This document shows, piece by piece, positions 1 through 5,615 of a stretch of DNA of 10,866 nucleotides; position 1 is the stretch's first letter, and the number at the start of each line of letters is the position of its first letter. The stretch covers positions 240,565 to 251,430 of the forward strand of contig MU646933.1 of the NCBI GenBank assembly GCA_026770585.1, read 5' to 3'. A model generated the notes under the pieces. It worked only from the letters and a program-made list of their open reading frames with translations, ran no database searches and was not told the DNA's origin. The DNA comes from Baffinella frigidus (Eukaryota; Cryptophyceae; Cryptomonadales; Baffinellaceae). Made by a program: the position numbers and the translations under genes.

Positions 1-16
1 CCCCCGCTACCTAGCT

Positions 17-102
17 CAGTCTCAGACTGATATGCACTCGCCAGTTTGGCGAGACCAAAGAAGAGCTCTTCTTTACTCCTGATGGGTGTGTACCACACAC
101 CC
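17..102. repeat. String of four perfect short hairpins
   Basis: Four perfect inverted repeats follow one another with 3-9 bases between them. They are CAGTCT/AGACTG (17-29, one-base loop), CTCGCCA/TGGCGAG (37-53, loop GTT), an 18-bp palindrome centred on GAGCTC (57-74), and GGGTGTGT/ACACACCC (84-102, loop ACC). The arm sequences are unrelated to each other, so this is not a tandem repeat of one hairpin. No function is recognised; it could be a structured RNA, a cruciform region, or the end of a foldback element that continues left of the window. Confidence 0.7.
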
Positions 103-146
103 GTGTTGTGAACTCTTTGGATATTCTGTCAACACTACTTTTCAGA

Positions 147-185
147 GCTGGTCAAATTCGCTGGTCAAATTCGCTGGTCAAATTC
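147..185. repeat. Three tandem copies of a 13-bp unit
   Basis: The unit GCTGGTCAAATTC occurs three times in a row without change. A related palindrome, GGTCAAATTGACC, occurs at 2100-2112. This is a simple minisatellite at the left edge of the telomere-like tract. Confidence 0.85.
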
Positions 186-235
186 GCACCCCTCGCGCCT
201 CCTCCGTTCGGGGGCGCGCGTTCCCTTTGGGGGGG

Positions 236-430
236 CGGTTTGGGGTTGAGGGTTTGGGTTCCAGGGCTCAGGGTACCGGGTACAGGGTTTAGGGTTTAGG
301 GTTCAGGGTTCAGGGTTTAGGGTTTGGGTTTCAGGGTTCATGATACAGGGGTTGGGGGTTAGGGGTTAGGGTTTGGGTTTCAAGGTTTGGGGTACAGGGT
401 TTGGGGTTTAGGGTGTAGAGTTTAGTTGCA
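236..430 (+). repeat. Degenerate telomere-like tract, G-rich on plus strand
   Basis: The tract holds many copies of GGGTTTA, GGGTTCA, GGGTTTG and GGGTACA with a period near seven. This is the spectrum expected of decayed TTTAGGG-type repeats, as in plants and many algae. It is interstitial within the window, not an end: single-copy-looking sequence lies on both sides. A similar shorter patch occurs at 484-560. Open frames here are artefacts of the seven-base period. Confidence 0.75.
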
Positions 431-650
431 GGGTGCTTACAGCGCGCCCCAAGCAGGCTGCCAAGTCCAAGGCCGAGCCGCGTTTGCGATTTAGGGTTGA
501 GGGTTCAGGTTCAGGGTTGAGGGTGTGTGGGGTGTGGGGTGTGGGGTTTATGGTTGAGGGTCGGGGCGCTGGCAGCGCGCCTCAAACAGGCGGGCAAGGA
601 GGCAGGCAAACCCAAAGGCGAGGCGCCGGGGGTAACCCTACAGCACACGC
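430..650 (+). repeat. Two diverged copies of the KQAAK unit within telomere-like DNA
   Basis: Copy a (about 436-480) reads A-R-P-K-Q-A-A-K-S-K-A-E-P. Copy b (about 568-646) reads A-R-L-K-Q-A-G-K-E-A-G-K-P-K-G-E-A-P-G-V-T-L. Both start with GCTTACAGCGCG or GCTGGCAGCGCG, and b ends with GGGGGTAACCCTA. Further copies lie at 1109-1384 and 1636-1700. After the KQA motif the copies differ by 12-base steps that keep the frame, which hints at a coding past. No complete gene is visible. The composition recalls a lysine- and alanine-rich histone tail, but that is only a resemblance. Confidence 0.55.
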
Positions 651-738
651 GCGGTGATTAGAGTGTCCAAGCCTTGGACACTCGAGTCAGAAGAGGGCAA
701 CTCTTCTGAGCTTGCGCGTGTGTTGTAGGGTTGCCCCC
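628..738. repeat. Long inverted repeat enclosing two hairpins (three-way junction)
   Basis: The outer arms at 628-652 and 714-738 are 25 bases each. They pair throughout, with two positions that would be G-U wobbles in RNA. Inside lie two 9-bp perfect hairpins, AGTGTCCAA/TTGGACACT (662-682, loop GCC) and TCAGAAGAG/CTCTTCTGA (687-709, loop GGCAA). The outer stem ends in GGGGGTAACCCTA, the tail of the KQAAK unit. The fold has one long stem and two arms, unlike a tRNA, and no tRNA promoter boxes are seen. It may be a structured RNA or a foldback element. Confidence 0.7.
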
Positions 739-934
739 GGGTAATCCTCCAACACCCTACACCACACGCGCGCGGTGCGGTTTGGACACTCGAATCACAA
801 GAGGGCCATCTACCCTCTTCTGCTTGCTTGGATGATCATCCACTTGTGCGAGAGGATGATCTTCGGATGAATCAGAAGACAGCCCTCTTCTGATGGATCC
901 ACGCACGACTGATCATCCTCGTGCGTGGATGATC
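739..934. repeat. Diverged second copy of the structured block, with four hairpins
   Basis: The left part (739-805) resembles 632-695, sharing CACACGCGCGG, TTGGACACTCGA and AAGAGGG, so the block is a tandem duplication. Four hairpins follow: AAGAGGG/CCCTCTT (799-819), GATCATCC/GGATGATC (834-861), ATCAGAAGA/TCTTCTGAT (871-894), and a perfect 12-bp stem ATCCACGCACGA/TCGTGCGTGGAT (897-930). The loop of the last hairpin contains GATCATCC, which is complementary to an arm of the second, so a loop-to-arm contact or alternative fold is possible. Confidence 0.65.
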
Positions 935-962
935 CGTCAGGATCCGAGCTATGTCGGGGCTA

Positions 963-1099
963 ATCTCCATAGCAGGGTCAATTAATTGCTTTGGGGTAAC
1001 GAAAATTACTGCACGATTTGCTCATACAAGTAATAGTAGAGCATTTGTGTAGTAAATTTCATTGCGCCAAAAGCAATTAATTAATACTTTTGTGGAGAT
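963..1099. mobile_element. AT-rich hairpin insertion (GAAAATTACT family, diverged copy)
   Basis: The arms at 963-1014 and 1047-1099 pair along most of about 50 bases. They start ATCTCCA and include TTAATTGCTTT and GAAAATTACT. The AT-rich core contrasts sharply with the GC-rich surroundings. The sequence left (CTATGTCGGGGCT) and right (GGGCGGGGCTG, then CCCCACGG) of it is joined without the insert at 1219-1245, which acts as a related empty site. The inner arm motif is shared with the hairpin at 9802-9962. No coding capacity is present; it is a MITE-like non-autonomous element. Confidence 0.65.
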
Positions 1100-1108
1100 G
1101 AGGGCGGG

Positions 1109-1384
1109 GCTGAACCCCACGGCGCTGGCCCTTGCACCCCCCCCCCCCTCGCGGGGTTAGGGTCAGGGTGCTATCTGTGCGTGAGTCAAGCAGGCGGGCA
1201 AGCAGGCAGCCAAATCCAGCTATGTCGGGGCGGAGCTGCACCCCACGGCGGCGGCCCTTGCACCCCCCCCCTCCCCTCGCGGGTTTCGGGTCAGGGTGCT
1301 GACAGCGCGTGCACCAAGCAGGCGGGCAAGCAGGCGGCCAAGGTCAAGGCCGAGGTCAAGGCCAAGGCGCCAGGGGTAACTCTA
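1109..1384 (+). repeat. Tandem 126-bp GC-rich unit, two copies, with KQAGK motif
   Basis: The blocks beginning GCTGAACCCCACGG (1109) and GCTGCACCCCACGG (1235) repeat with a 126-bp period. Each holds GGCCCTTGCA, a long C run, CTCGCGGG, GGGTCAGGGTGCT and then a stretch reading K-Q-A-G-K-Q-A-A-K. The second copy extends through V-K-A-E-V-K-A-K-A-P-G-V-T-L to the telomere-like GGGGTAACTCTA. The units look like subtelomeric satellite with a possible coding ancestry. No intact gene can be supported. Confidence 0.7.
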
Positions 1385-1500
1385 TAATACCCTAAACCCT
1401 AAAGCATAAACTCACACCTCGAACCCCGAAACCAGAAACCCGAAACCCCGAAACCAGAAACCAGAAACCGGGGGTAACCATATACCCTGAACCCGGATGC
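1383..1500 (-). repeat. Telomere-like tract, C-rich on plus strand
   Basis: CCCTAAA, CCCGAAA and CCAGAAA repeat with a period of seven to eight, so the G-rich strand is the minus strand. It ends at GGGGGTAACCATATACCCTGA. It forms the right half of a G-rich / KQAAK unit / C-rich arrangement that recurs further on. Confidence 0.65.
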
Positions 1501-1504
1501 CGTC

Positions 1505-1830
1505 ATTGCTCGCAGGGTTTACGGTTTCGGGTTTCAGGATTCAGGGTGTCGGGTTTCAGGGTTCAGGGTTCAGGGTTCAGGGTTCAGGGTTCAGGGTTCA
1601 GGGTTCAGGGTGTCGGGTTTCGGGTTTTAGGTTGCAGGGTTCAGCGCGCCCCAAGCAGGCTGCCAAGTCCAAGGCCGAGCCGCCGGGGGTAACCCTGTAC
1701 CCTAAACTCGAACAATGAAACCCGAAACCCTGAACCGTAAACTGTAAAACCTGAACCCTGAACCCTGAACCCTGAACCCTGAACCCTGAACCCTGAACCC
1801 TGAACCCTGAACCCTGAACCCTAAACTCCC
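1505..1830. repeat. Head-to-head telomere-like arrays around a KQAAK unit
   Basis: About 1552-1610 is a near-perfect array of TTCAGGG on the plus strand. About 1753-1822 is a near-perfect array of CCCTGAA, its reverse complement. Between them (1636-1700) is a KQAAK unit almost identical to the one at 436-480, followed by CCGGGGGTAACCCTGTACCC. Two opposed seven-base arrays of this length can form a large foldback. The order (G-rich then C-rich) is that of a head-to-head telomere fusion, but local inversion or duplication would also produce it. Confidence 0.7.
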
Positions 1831-1914
1831 CCACCAGAAACGCCAAAACTCTTTTGTCGTAACCTAAACGCCCCTTCATTGCCCGCATGGCCTCTCAGTT
1901 TACACACGCCCCTA

Positions 1915-2015
1915 GCTCAACCTTGAACCCTTCAACCCCTGAACCCCTTTCCCTAAACCCCAATCCCCAATCCCCAAACCCCAAACCCCAAACCCCAAAC
2001 CCCAAACCCTGAAAC
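1915..2015 (-). repeat. C-rich telomere-like tract (CCCCAAA)
   Basis: The tract ends in six runs of CCCCAAA or CCCCAAT. It leads without a break into the AT-hook-like coding remnant at 2036. Bases 1830-1915 between the tracts show no recognisable feature. Confidence 0.6.
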
Positions 2016-2035
2016 AGCCGTCGGGCGGGATCGCA

Positions 2036-2077
2036 AAGAAGTCCGCGGGGCGCCCCCCCAAGTCCCCCAAGGCCTAA
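2036..2077 (+). pseudogene. C-terminal coding remnant KKSAGRPPKSPKA, copy 1
   Basis: The frame reads K-K-S-A-G-R-P-P-K-S-P-K-A and then TAA at 2075-2077. Upstream in frame comes Q-P-S-G-G-I-A. The Gly-Arg-Pro core in a lysine-rich context is AT-hook-like, and SPK repeats occur in histone tails, notably some H2A C-termini. The identical peptide with its own stop (TGA) recurs 160 bp downstream with base changes at third positions, so the peptide was probably once selected. The rest of the gene is absent here. Confidence 0.4.
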
Positions 2078-2119
2078 GAGTTTAGGATATCCCCTAAGTG
2101 GTCAAATTGACCCCACAGA

Positions 2120-2194
2120 GGTCCTAGGCAGGTCCTAGGGCCCTACGGTAGGCGCATACGCCCTACCGTAGGGTCCTGGGACCTGCCTAGGACC
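2120..2194. repeat. 35-bp-arm palindrome between the two KKSAGRPPK copies
   Basis: The left arm (2120-2154) starts GGTCCTAGGCAGGTCC. The right arm (2161-2194) is its near-exact reverse complement, with only a few mismatches and a loop of about six bases. CCTAGGGCCCTA in the left arm resembles the core of the 117-bp foldback element, so this may be a distant relative of it, but the outer ends differ. It lies directly before the second coding remnant. Confidence 0.7.
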
Positions 2195-2195
2195 G

Positions 2196-2237
2196 AAGAA
2201 GTCCGCGGGGCGCCCTCCCAAGTCCCCCAAAGCCTGA
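2196..2237 (+). pseudogene. C-terminal coding remnant KKSAGRPPKSPKA, copy 2
   Basis: The peptide is the same as at 2036-2077, ending in TGA (2235-2237). The direct repeat is about 41 bp long and its substitutions are mainly silent (CCC to CCT, AAG to AAA). It sits immediately after the palindrome, so palindrome plus remnant look like parts of one duplicated 160-bp unit. From 2240 to 2400 only a short telomere-like patch and repeated TACACACCTCGTA are seen. Confidence 0.4.
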
Positions 2238-2406
2238 GGCCTCAGGGTACAGGATTTAGGGTGTAGGGCGACCCGCAGTACCGTCGGAGTTCCCCTCTTA
2301 CACACTCCCCTCCTATGAGGGGAGCAGCTTACACACCTCGTAGCGTACACACCTCGTACCCACAAGGCCCAGGGGCCGCTCTCACACAGGCCAGACAGGG
2401 TCAGGG

Positions 2407-2496
2407 ATCCTTTAGGTCCTTCAGGTTCTTCGAGCTCCCAACATAGGTGGACACCGGAACTTGGTCTGCAGAAAAGCCATGCTTCCTTTCGGATCA
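2407..2496 (+). repeat. Dispersed repeat F4, copy 1
   Basis: The landmarks are TCCTTTAGGTCCTTCAGG, TTCTTCGAGCTCCCAACATA, GGTGGACACCGGAACTTG, AGAAAAGCC and GCTTCCTTTCGGATC. Five more copies occur in the window in both orientations (3851, 4154, 4556, 4746, 5453). Terminal inverted repeats are not seen. Read on the minus strand, most copies stay open as P-V-S-A-Y-V-G-S-S-K-N-L-K-D-L-K, or in another frame as C-W-E-L-E-E-P-K-G-P-K, so a coding origin is possible but unproven. Confidence 0.7.
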
Positions 2497-2548
2497 CATC
2501 AGGGAGGGCATCACGTCTTGGCCTGATGTCCAGCCGGGAACGCTAGTC

Positions 2549-2707
2549 CTAGGGCGACTCTTCGAATACAAAGATCTTTTTCATCTGCGTGATAAGGAAG
2601 GGCGACAGTGACACCTCAATCAGTGTGTGAAAGTCGCTGAAGTAGTTGCTGGAAACTCTCAGTGTGAGGGGACTCTTATTCACAGTGTACAGGGGTGCCT
2701 CTCTCAT
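2549..2707 (-). pseudogene. Possible exon fragment opened by an ATG in the E1 terminal repeat
   Basis: A 52-codon minus-strand frame ends at TAG (2549-2551). From residue 8 it reads T-V-N-K-S-P-L-T-L-R-V-S-S-N-Y-F-S-D-F-H and continues without low-complexity bias to F-V-F-E-E-S-P, which looks like ordinary protein. The first seven residues come from the end of the 117-bp element E1 (M-R-E-A-P-L-Y). The element therefore seems to have landed at the edge of, or inside, an older exon. The protein is not recognised. It may be an exon fragment or a chance frame. Confidence 0.3.
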
Positions 2708-2809
2708 AAGAAACCGCCGCCCCCTAGGACCCTAAAGTAGCCCGATGCCTAGGGCCCTATGGGGGTCCAGGGGGGGGGGGGGCGGTTTCTTATGAGCGAG
2801 GTATCCCTG
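2690..2809 (+). mobile_element. 117-bp foldback family, copy E1 (120 bp)
   Basis: The element starts CAGGGGTGCCTC and ends GGTATCCCTG, with TA on both sides (2688-2689, 2810-2811). Long complementary arms, each with a C or G run, flank a core CATGCCTAGGGCCCTA. The ends are slightly mutated, so this is an older copy. It is MITE-like: TA target duplication and no coding capacity, as known for non-autonomous Tc1/mariner-type elements. The link to that superfamily is inferred from TA only. Confidence 0.85.
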
Positions 2810-2825
2810 TACCCGACCGTTTTCC

Positions 2826-2943
2826 ATGCGTTCTTATTTTGTAAGAACGTGCACCCACGCGATTTTTGGACACTTTCTTACTTTTAAGAACGTGCACCCA
2901 CCCGTTTTCAGCATCCCCGCTTCTTATGAGCGAGGTACCCCTG
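2826..2943 (+). repeat. Two ~45-bp tandem units and a solo end of the foldback family
   Basis: AAGAACGTGCACCCAC appears at about 2843 and 2887. Each copy is preceded by a small hairpin (TTCTTA/TAAGAA). Bases 2921-2943 match the right end of the 117-bp family (CTTATGAGCGAGGTACCCCTG, then TA) without a left partner, so it is a truncated copy. Confidence 0.7.
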
Positions 2944-2944
2944 T

Positions 2945-3267
2945 AGCGTCACTGCTTGAGTTCCCTGATAGTGAGGCTCGCCACTTAGGCTTTTGTATAC
3001 AATTGAATGGTGGAACGTAGGTAAAAAATCAAATGCAATGCATTTACTCGAACAAAACAAGAATACGAGTGATTGAAATCATTCAAGAATCAATCCGAAT
3101 GCCCATGTGAAGTCGGCCGCTAGTACCTTCCCTGGGCGTGGGGAGGTGTTGAGGTTTAGTGTTCCGGGGACCGTGTTTCGGGTTCCTGATTTAAGTTTCG
3201 GGTTTCGGCGTTAGGGCGAGCACCTGTCCTTCTCCTGGGGGCGGAAGCGCCGTTCCTTGATCACATA
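2945..3267. other. No gene seen
   Basis: This stretch has an AT-rich centre (about 3020-3100) between GC-rich sides and a short GGGTTTCGG telomere-like patch at 3175-3215. No open frame, RNA gene or repeat shared with the rest of the window was recognised. Confidence 0.5.
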
Positions 3268-3338
3268 CAGGGGTACCTTGTGCATGAGACAGCGCCTCCC
3301 CCTTGGACCCTACAGTTACTGTAGTAGTACAGTAGGCC
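3268..3338 (+). mobile_element. Left-half copy of the 117-bp foldback family
   Basis: TA then CAGGGGTACCTTGTGCATGAG matches the left end. The match runs to ACAGTAGGCC in the element core and stops there; the next bases are TA and a complete copy, E2. The same half-plus-full arrangement recurs at 5278-5451. A small hairpin, TACTGTA/TACAGTA, lies at its right end. Confidence 0.7.
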
Positions 3339-3340
3339 TA

Positions 3341-3457
3341 CAGGGGTACTTCGCTCACAAGAAAAACCTTCCCCCCCAGGACCACCATAGGACTCTAGGC
3401 ATAGGCCTACTGTAAGGTCCTAGGGGATGGCGGTTTCTTATGAGCGAGGTACCCCTG
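3341..3457 (-). mobile_element. 117-bp foldback family, copy E2
   Basis: It runs from CAGGGGTACTTCGCTCA to GAGCGAGGTACCCCTG, exactly 117 bp, with TA at 3339-3340 and 3458-3459. The core reads CTAGGCATAGGCCTACTGTA, the reverse of the core in E1 and E3-E5, so its orientation is opposite. Confidence 0.9.
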
Positions 3458-3541
3458 TACCCCGTCACCATTCTCGGCCATCTTAGCCGAACCTAGCCCC
3501 CATCAGTTCACAAGTTCAAATGTGCATAACGTTGATGCTGA

Positions 3542-3754
3542 AGTTTTTGTACCAGGTTTGTGTCCCAGAAACTTGCCACAGTCTATACCCTTGGAGACAT
3601 TGACCGGCGCAAGACACACTCATTTGCACTATTGACGCGAAACATTGCGCGTGAAATTTCAACTTGTGACCCGGCCTGGGTTTCGCTGGGGTGTTTTTTA
3701 TTCTTATTCGCGAGTAACTCATGTAATGGCCATGTAGCTTGCGATCCAAATTAA
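3542..3754 (+). CDS. Possible orphan exon, unrecognised
   Basis: The frame is open from 3542 to TAA at 3752-3754, and a possible splice acceptor (TTTTTGTACCAG) ends near 3554. The peptide is balanced in composition, with L-A-T-V-Y-T-L-G-D-I-D-R-R-K-T-H-S-F and later C-F-L-F-L-F-A-S-N. No family is recognised. The minus strand is also open across 3516-3749, so length alone proves nothing. Low confidence; it may be an exon remnant between repeats. Bases 3755-3850 show nothing. Confidence 0.2.
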   Translation, partial: SFCTRFVSQKLATVYTLGDIDRRKTHSFALLTRNIAREISTCDPAWVSLGCFLFLFASNSCNGHVACDPN

Positions 3755-3850
3755 TCTATGGAAAGGATTAAGGTTGAATATGACCGCTTCTGGCAACAAA
3801 AATCACAACACAATTGAATCTTACAAGCAACAGTAACGCAGTTTTTTAAA

Positions 3851-3930
3851 CTCCCATCACAGGCGGACACTGGAACTGTTTTTGGAGAAAAGCCCTGCTT
3901 CCTTTCGGAAAGCATCAAGCCCCCCAGTGC
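3851..3930 (+). repeat. Dispersed repeat F4, copy 2 (5'-truncated)
   Basis: It begins at CTCCCATCACAGGCGGACAC and keeps GGAACTGTTTTTGGAGAAAA, GCTTCCTTTCGG and CCAGTGCAGAG. The TTTAGG part is missing. The shared CCAGTGC end with copy 4 helps define the right boundary of the family. Confidence 0.6.
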
Positions 3931-4153
3931 AGAGAGCAGCTAGAAAGGTCTAGCTGCTGGGGCCATCGGCGCTGTCCATTCGCTCGCTTGCGACCAGTCC
4001 CCGCAGTCTTCCAGGTTGACAAACCACACACGATCGGTGGAGGATGGGAGCAAGCACTCTTGCATCTTGCACCCGTTGCTCGGTGCTGTTCTGCGGTGAC
4101 GCATGCGGGCGTTCGATGTTGAGATGCTGGCCTGCTGGCAGGTCTTGCACATC

Positions 4154-4222
4154 ATCCTTTAGGTCCTTTAGGTTCTTCGAGCTGCCAACATAGGCGGACA
4201 CCGGAACTTGTTCTGCGTTTTG
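4154..4222 (+). repeat. Dispersed repeat F4, copy 3
   Basis: It carries ATCCTTTAGGTCCTTTAGG, TTCTTCGAGCTGCCAACATA, GGCGGACACCGGAACTTG and TTCTGCG, then diverges. Between copies 2 and 3 (3931-4153) two minus-strand frames are open, but neither is recognised. From 4223 to 4555 no feature is supported apart from a short ACAGGACCTAAAGG fragment of the same family at about 4274 in reverse. Confidence 0.7.
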
Positions 4223-4555
4223 TTGGGCACGCAGCACGGCCGCGGAAAGCTCAGGCTCGGTGCAAGGGGAACGACAGGACCTAAAGGGGTATGTTTGCAA
4301 GGGAATCGACGCCCGGCAAGCAGTGGACCAGACAGAAAGAACAAGGTTGCCCAGATCGTGAGGGTGATCTTATCCGGGGGAACCTGTTTTTCTGAGGGGG
4401 CGCAAGCGCCCTATTTTGTGTAGGAACACGTCGACCTGCATTTTGTGACAGGGTGGTCCCAATTGTGAAGTTGCAGCCCTCGGAAAACCAAGAAAAATTG
4501 CCATTGGAACCCCCTTGTCACAGAATGCAGGTAAGCAGATATTTGGGATGCGGCG

Positions 4556-4680
4556 GTCCTTTAGGTCTTTTAGGTTTTAATTTCTCCCAACATACTCATA
4601 GCCCAACGACACGCCTTTCCGTAGAAAAGATCTTCAGGAAAAGCATTTTTGCTTTCGGATCGCATTGAGCTCTCCAGTGC
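4556..4680 (+). repeat. Dispersed repeat F4, copy 4 (diverged)
   Basis: TCCTTTAGGTCTTTTAGG, CTCCCAACATA, GTAGAAAAG, GCTTTCGGATCGCATTGAG and CCAGTGCAAAGG follow in the family order but with inserted bases. It is the longest copy and carries the fullest right end. Confidence 0.55.
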
Positions 4681-4745
4681 AAAGGCTCGTGAAGAGGGAG
4701 AGAGGTTTAGGGTACCGAGGCGGGCCCGTCCGCCCCCACCAGTTT

Positions 4746-4813
4746 GCTTTCCACAGGACAATTTCCGGTGTCCGCCTGTGTTGGGAGCTCGAAGAACCTA
4801 CAGGACCTAAAGG
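4746..4813 (-). repeat. Dispersed repeat F4, copy 5 (reverse)
   Basis: In reverse order it has CACAGGACAATTTCCGG, TGTCCGCCTGTGTTGGGAG, CTCGAAGAACCTACAGG and ACCTAAAGGCG. An open plus-strand frame (4744-5070) runs through it and on into GC-rich sequence. The following 4814-5277 holds no supported gene, only a direct repeat ATGTACATGAG (about 5062 and 5204) and a weak 7-bp hairpin near 5166-5200. Confidence 0.65.
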
Positions 4814-5277
4814 CGCTCCGGGCCATAACTTTTGAATCCCTGGGCCGACTTTACTTTTCTCAACGGTTCTGGAATCCTCTGGAGGTTCTCTTCAAATCCA
4901 ATCTTGAAGTATGTAGGGCACCAGAAGCCCGGAAACCCCACCAGTTTCGATCGAATGACCCAACGTTGGAGCCCTTTCCCCCTGAGGCGGGCCCGTCCAG
5001 GACCCGGTCCTCACTGGGGGGGCTGGACGTGGACGTGGCAGAATTGACTTGTGTCATTGCATGTACATGAGCGGGAACTAGTCAACTCGGCCCCAGACGA
5101 AACCGAGTGTGTGGAGTAAAGCGACTCCGAAGGACGATGCGCGATCCCGCCTTGACCAACATGTGATTTCAGTGCCAGGCCCACCAATCCATCTGAAATG
5201 ATATGTACATGAGAGGAACAGATTCTTGATTGATACCACACGGCTCTCGATTTCCAGAGGGGAGAGAAACGCATTTA

Positions 5278-5332
5278 CAGAGGTACCTCGCTCACAAGAC
5301 ACAGCCCCCCCCCTAGAACCCTACAGTAGGGC
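5278..5332 (+). mobile_element. Left-half copy of the 117-bp foldback family
   Basis: After TA (5276-5277) the sequence CAGAGGTACCTCGCTCACAAG matches the left end. It runs to CCTACAGTAGGGC, where a complete copy (E3) starts after TA. The break point in the core is the same as in the half copy at 3268-3338. Confidence 0.7.
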
Positions 5333-5334
5333 TA

Positions 5335-5451
5335 CAGGGGTACCTCGCTCATAAGGAACCGCACCCCCCTAGGACCCTACAGTAGGACCATGCCTAGGGC
5401 CCTACGGTGGTCCTGGGGGGGGGGCGGTTTCTTATGAGCGAGGTACCCCTG
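5335..5451 (+). mobile_element. 117-bp foldback family, copy E3
   Basis: This is exactly 117 bp, from CAGGGGTACCTCGCTCATAAG to GAGCGAGGTACCCCTG, with core CATGCCTAGGGCCCTA. TA is on the left (5333-5334) but the right flank is CG, so the right target copy is lost or recombined. It abuts copy 6 of the F4 repeat. Confidence 0.9.
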
Positions 5452-5452
5452 C

Positions 5453-5535
5453 GAAAGGAAGCACGGCCTTTCTACAGAACAAGTTCCGGTGTCCGCCTAT
5501 GTTGGGAGCTCGAAGAACCTAAAGGACCCAAAGGA
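5453..5535 (-). repeat. Dispersed repeat F4, copy 6 (reverse)
   Basis: In reverse order it has GAAAGGAAGCACGGCCTTTCT, AACAAGTTCCGG, TGTCCGCCTATGTTGGGAG, CTCGAAGAACCTAAAGG and ACCCAAAGGAAG. Its right end, TTTCG, is cut by the end of E3. The 5540-5575 segment (GCCTAAGGCTCTATGGTGGTC, G run) resembles a core and arm fragment of the foldback family. Confidence 0.7.
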
Positions 5536-5615
5536 AGTATGCCTAAGGCTCTATGGTGGTCGTAGGGGGGGGCGCGCTTTCATATGGTAATTCAGAAAAC
5601 GCACCGCCGGAGGCT

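Noticed and set aside
628-738. tRNA-like cloverleaf
   Set aside because: The outer stem is 25 bp, there are only two arms, and no anticodon-arm geometry, T-loop or pol III boxes are seen.
1598-1888. Open frame reading repeated G-F-R-V-Q-G-S
   Set aside because: It is a translation of the seven-base telomere-like array and not a gene.
3940-4300. Two overlapping minus-strand frames of 71 and 116 codons
   Set aside because: They run through an F4 repeat in different frames; neither shows a recognisable domain or convincing splice signals.
4965-4979. Fifteen bases, GTTGGAGCCCTTTCC, shared with 7982-7996
   Set aside because: The flanks are unrelated and one short match is not enough to call a repeat or regulatory site.
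4744-5070. A 108-codon plus-strand frame
   Set aside because: It begins inside a reversed F4 repeat without an ATG, is overlapped by open frames on the other strand, and no family is recognised.
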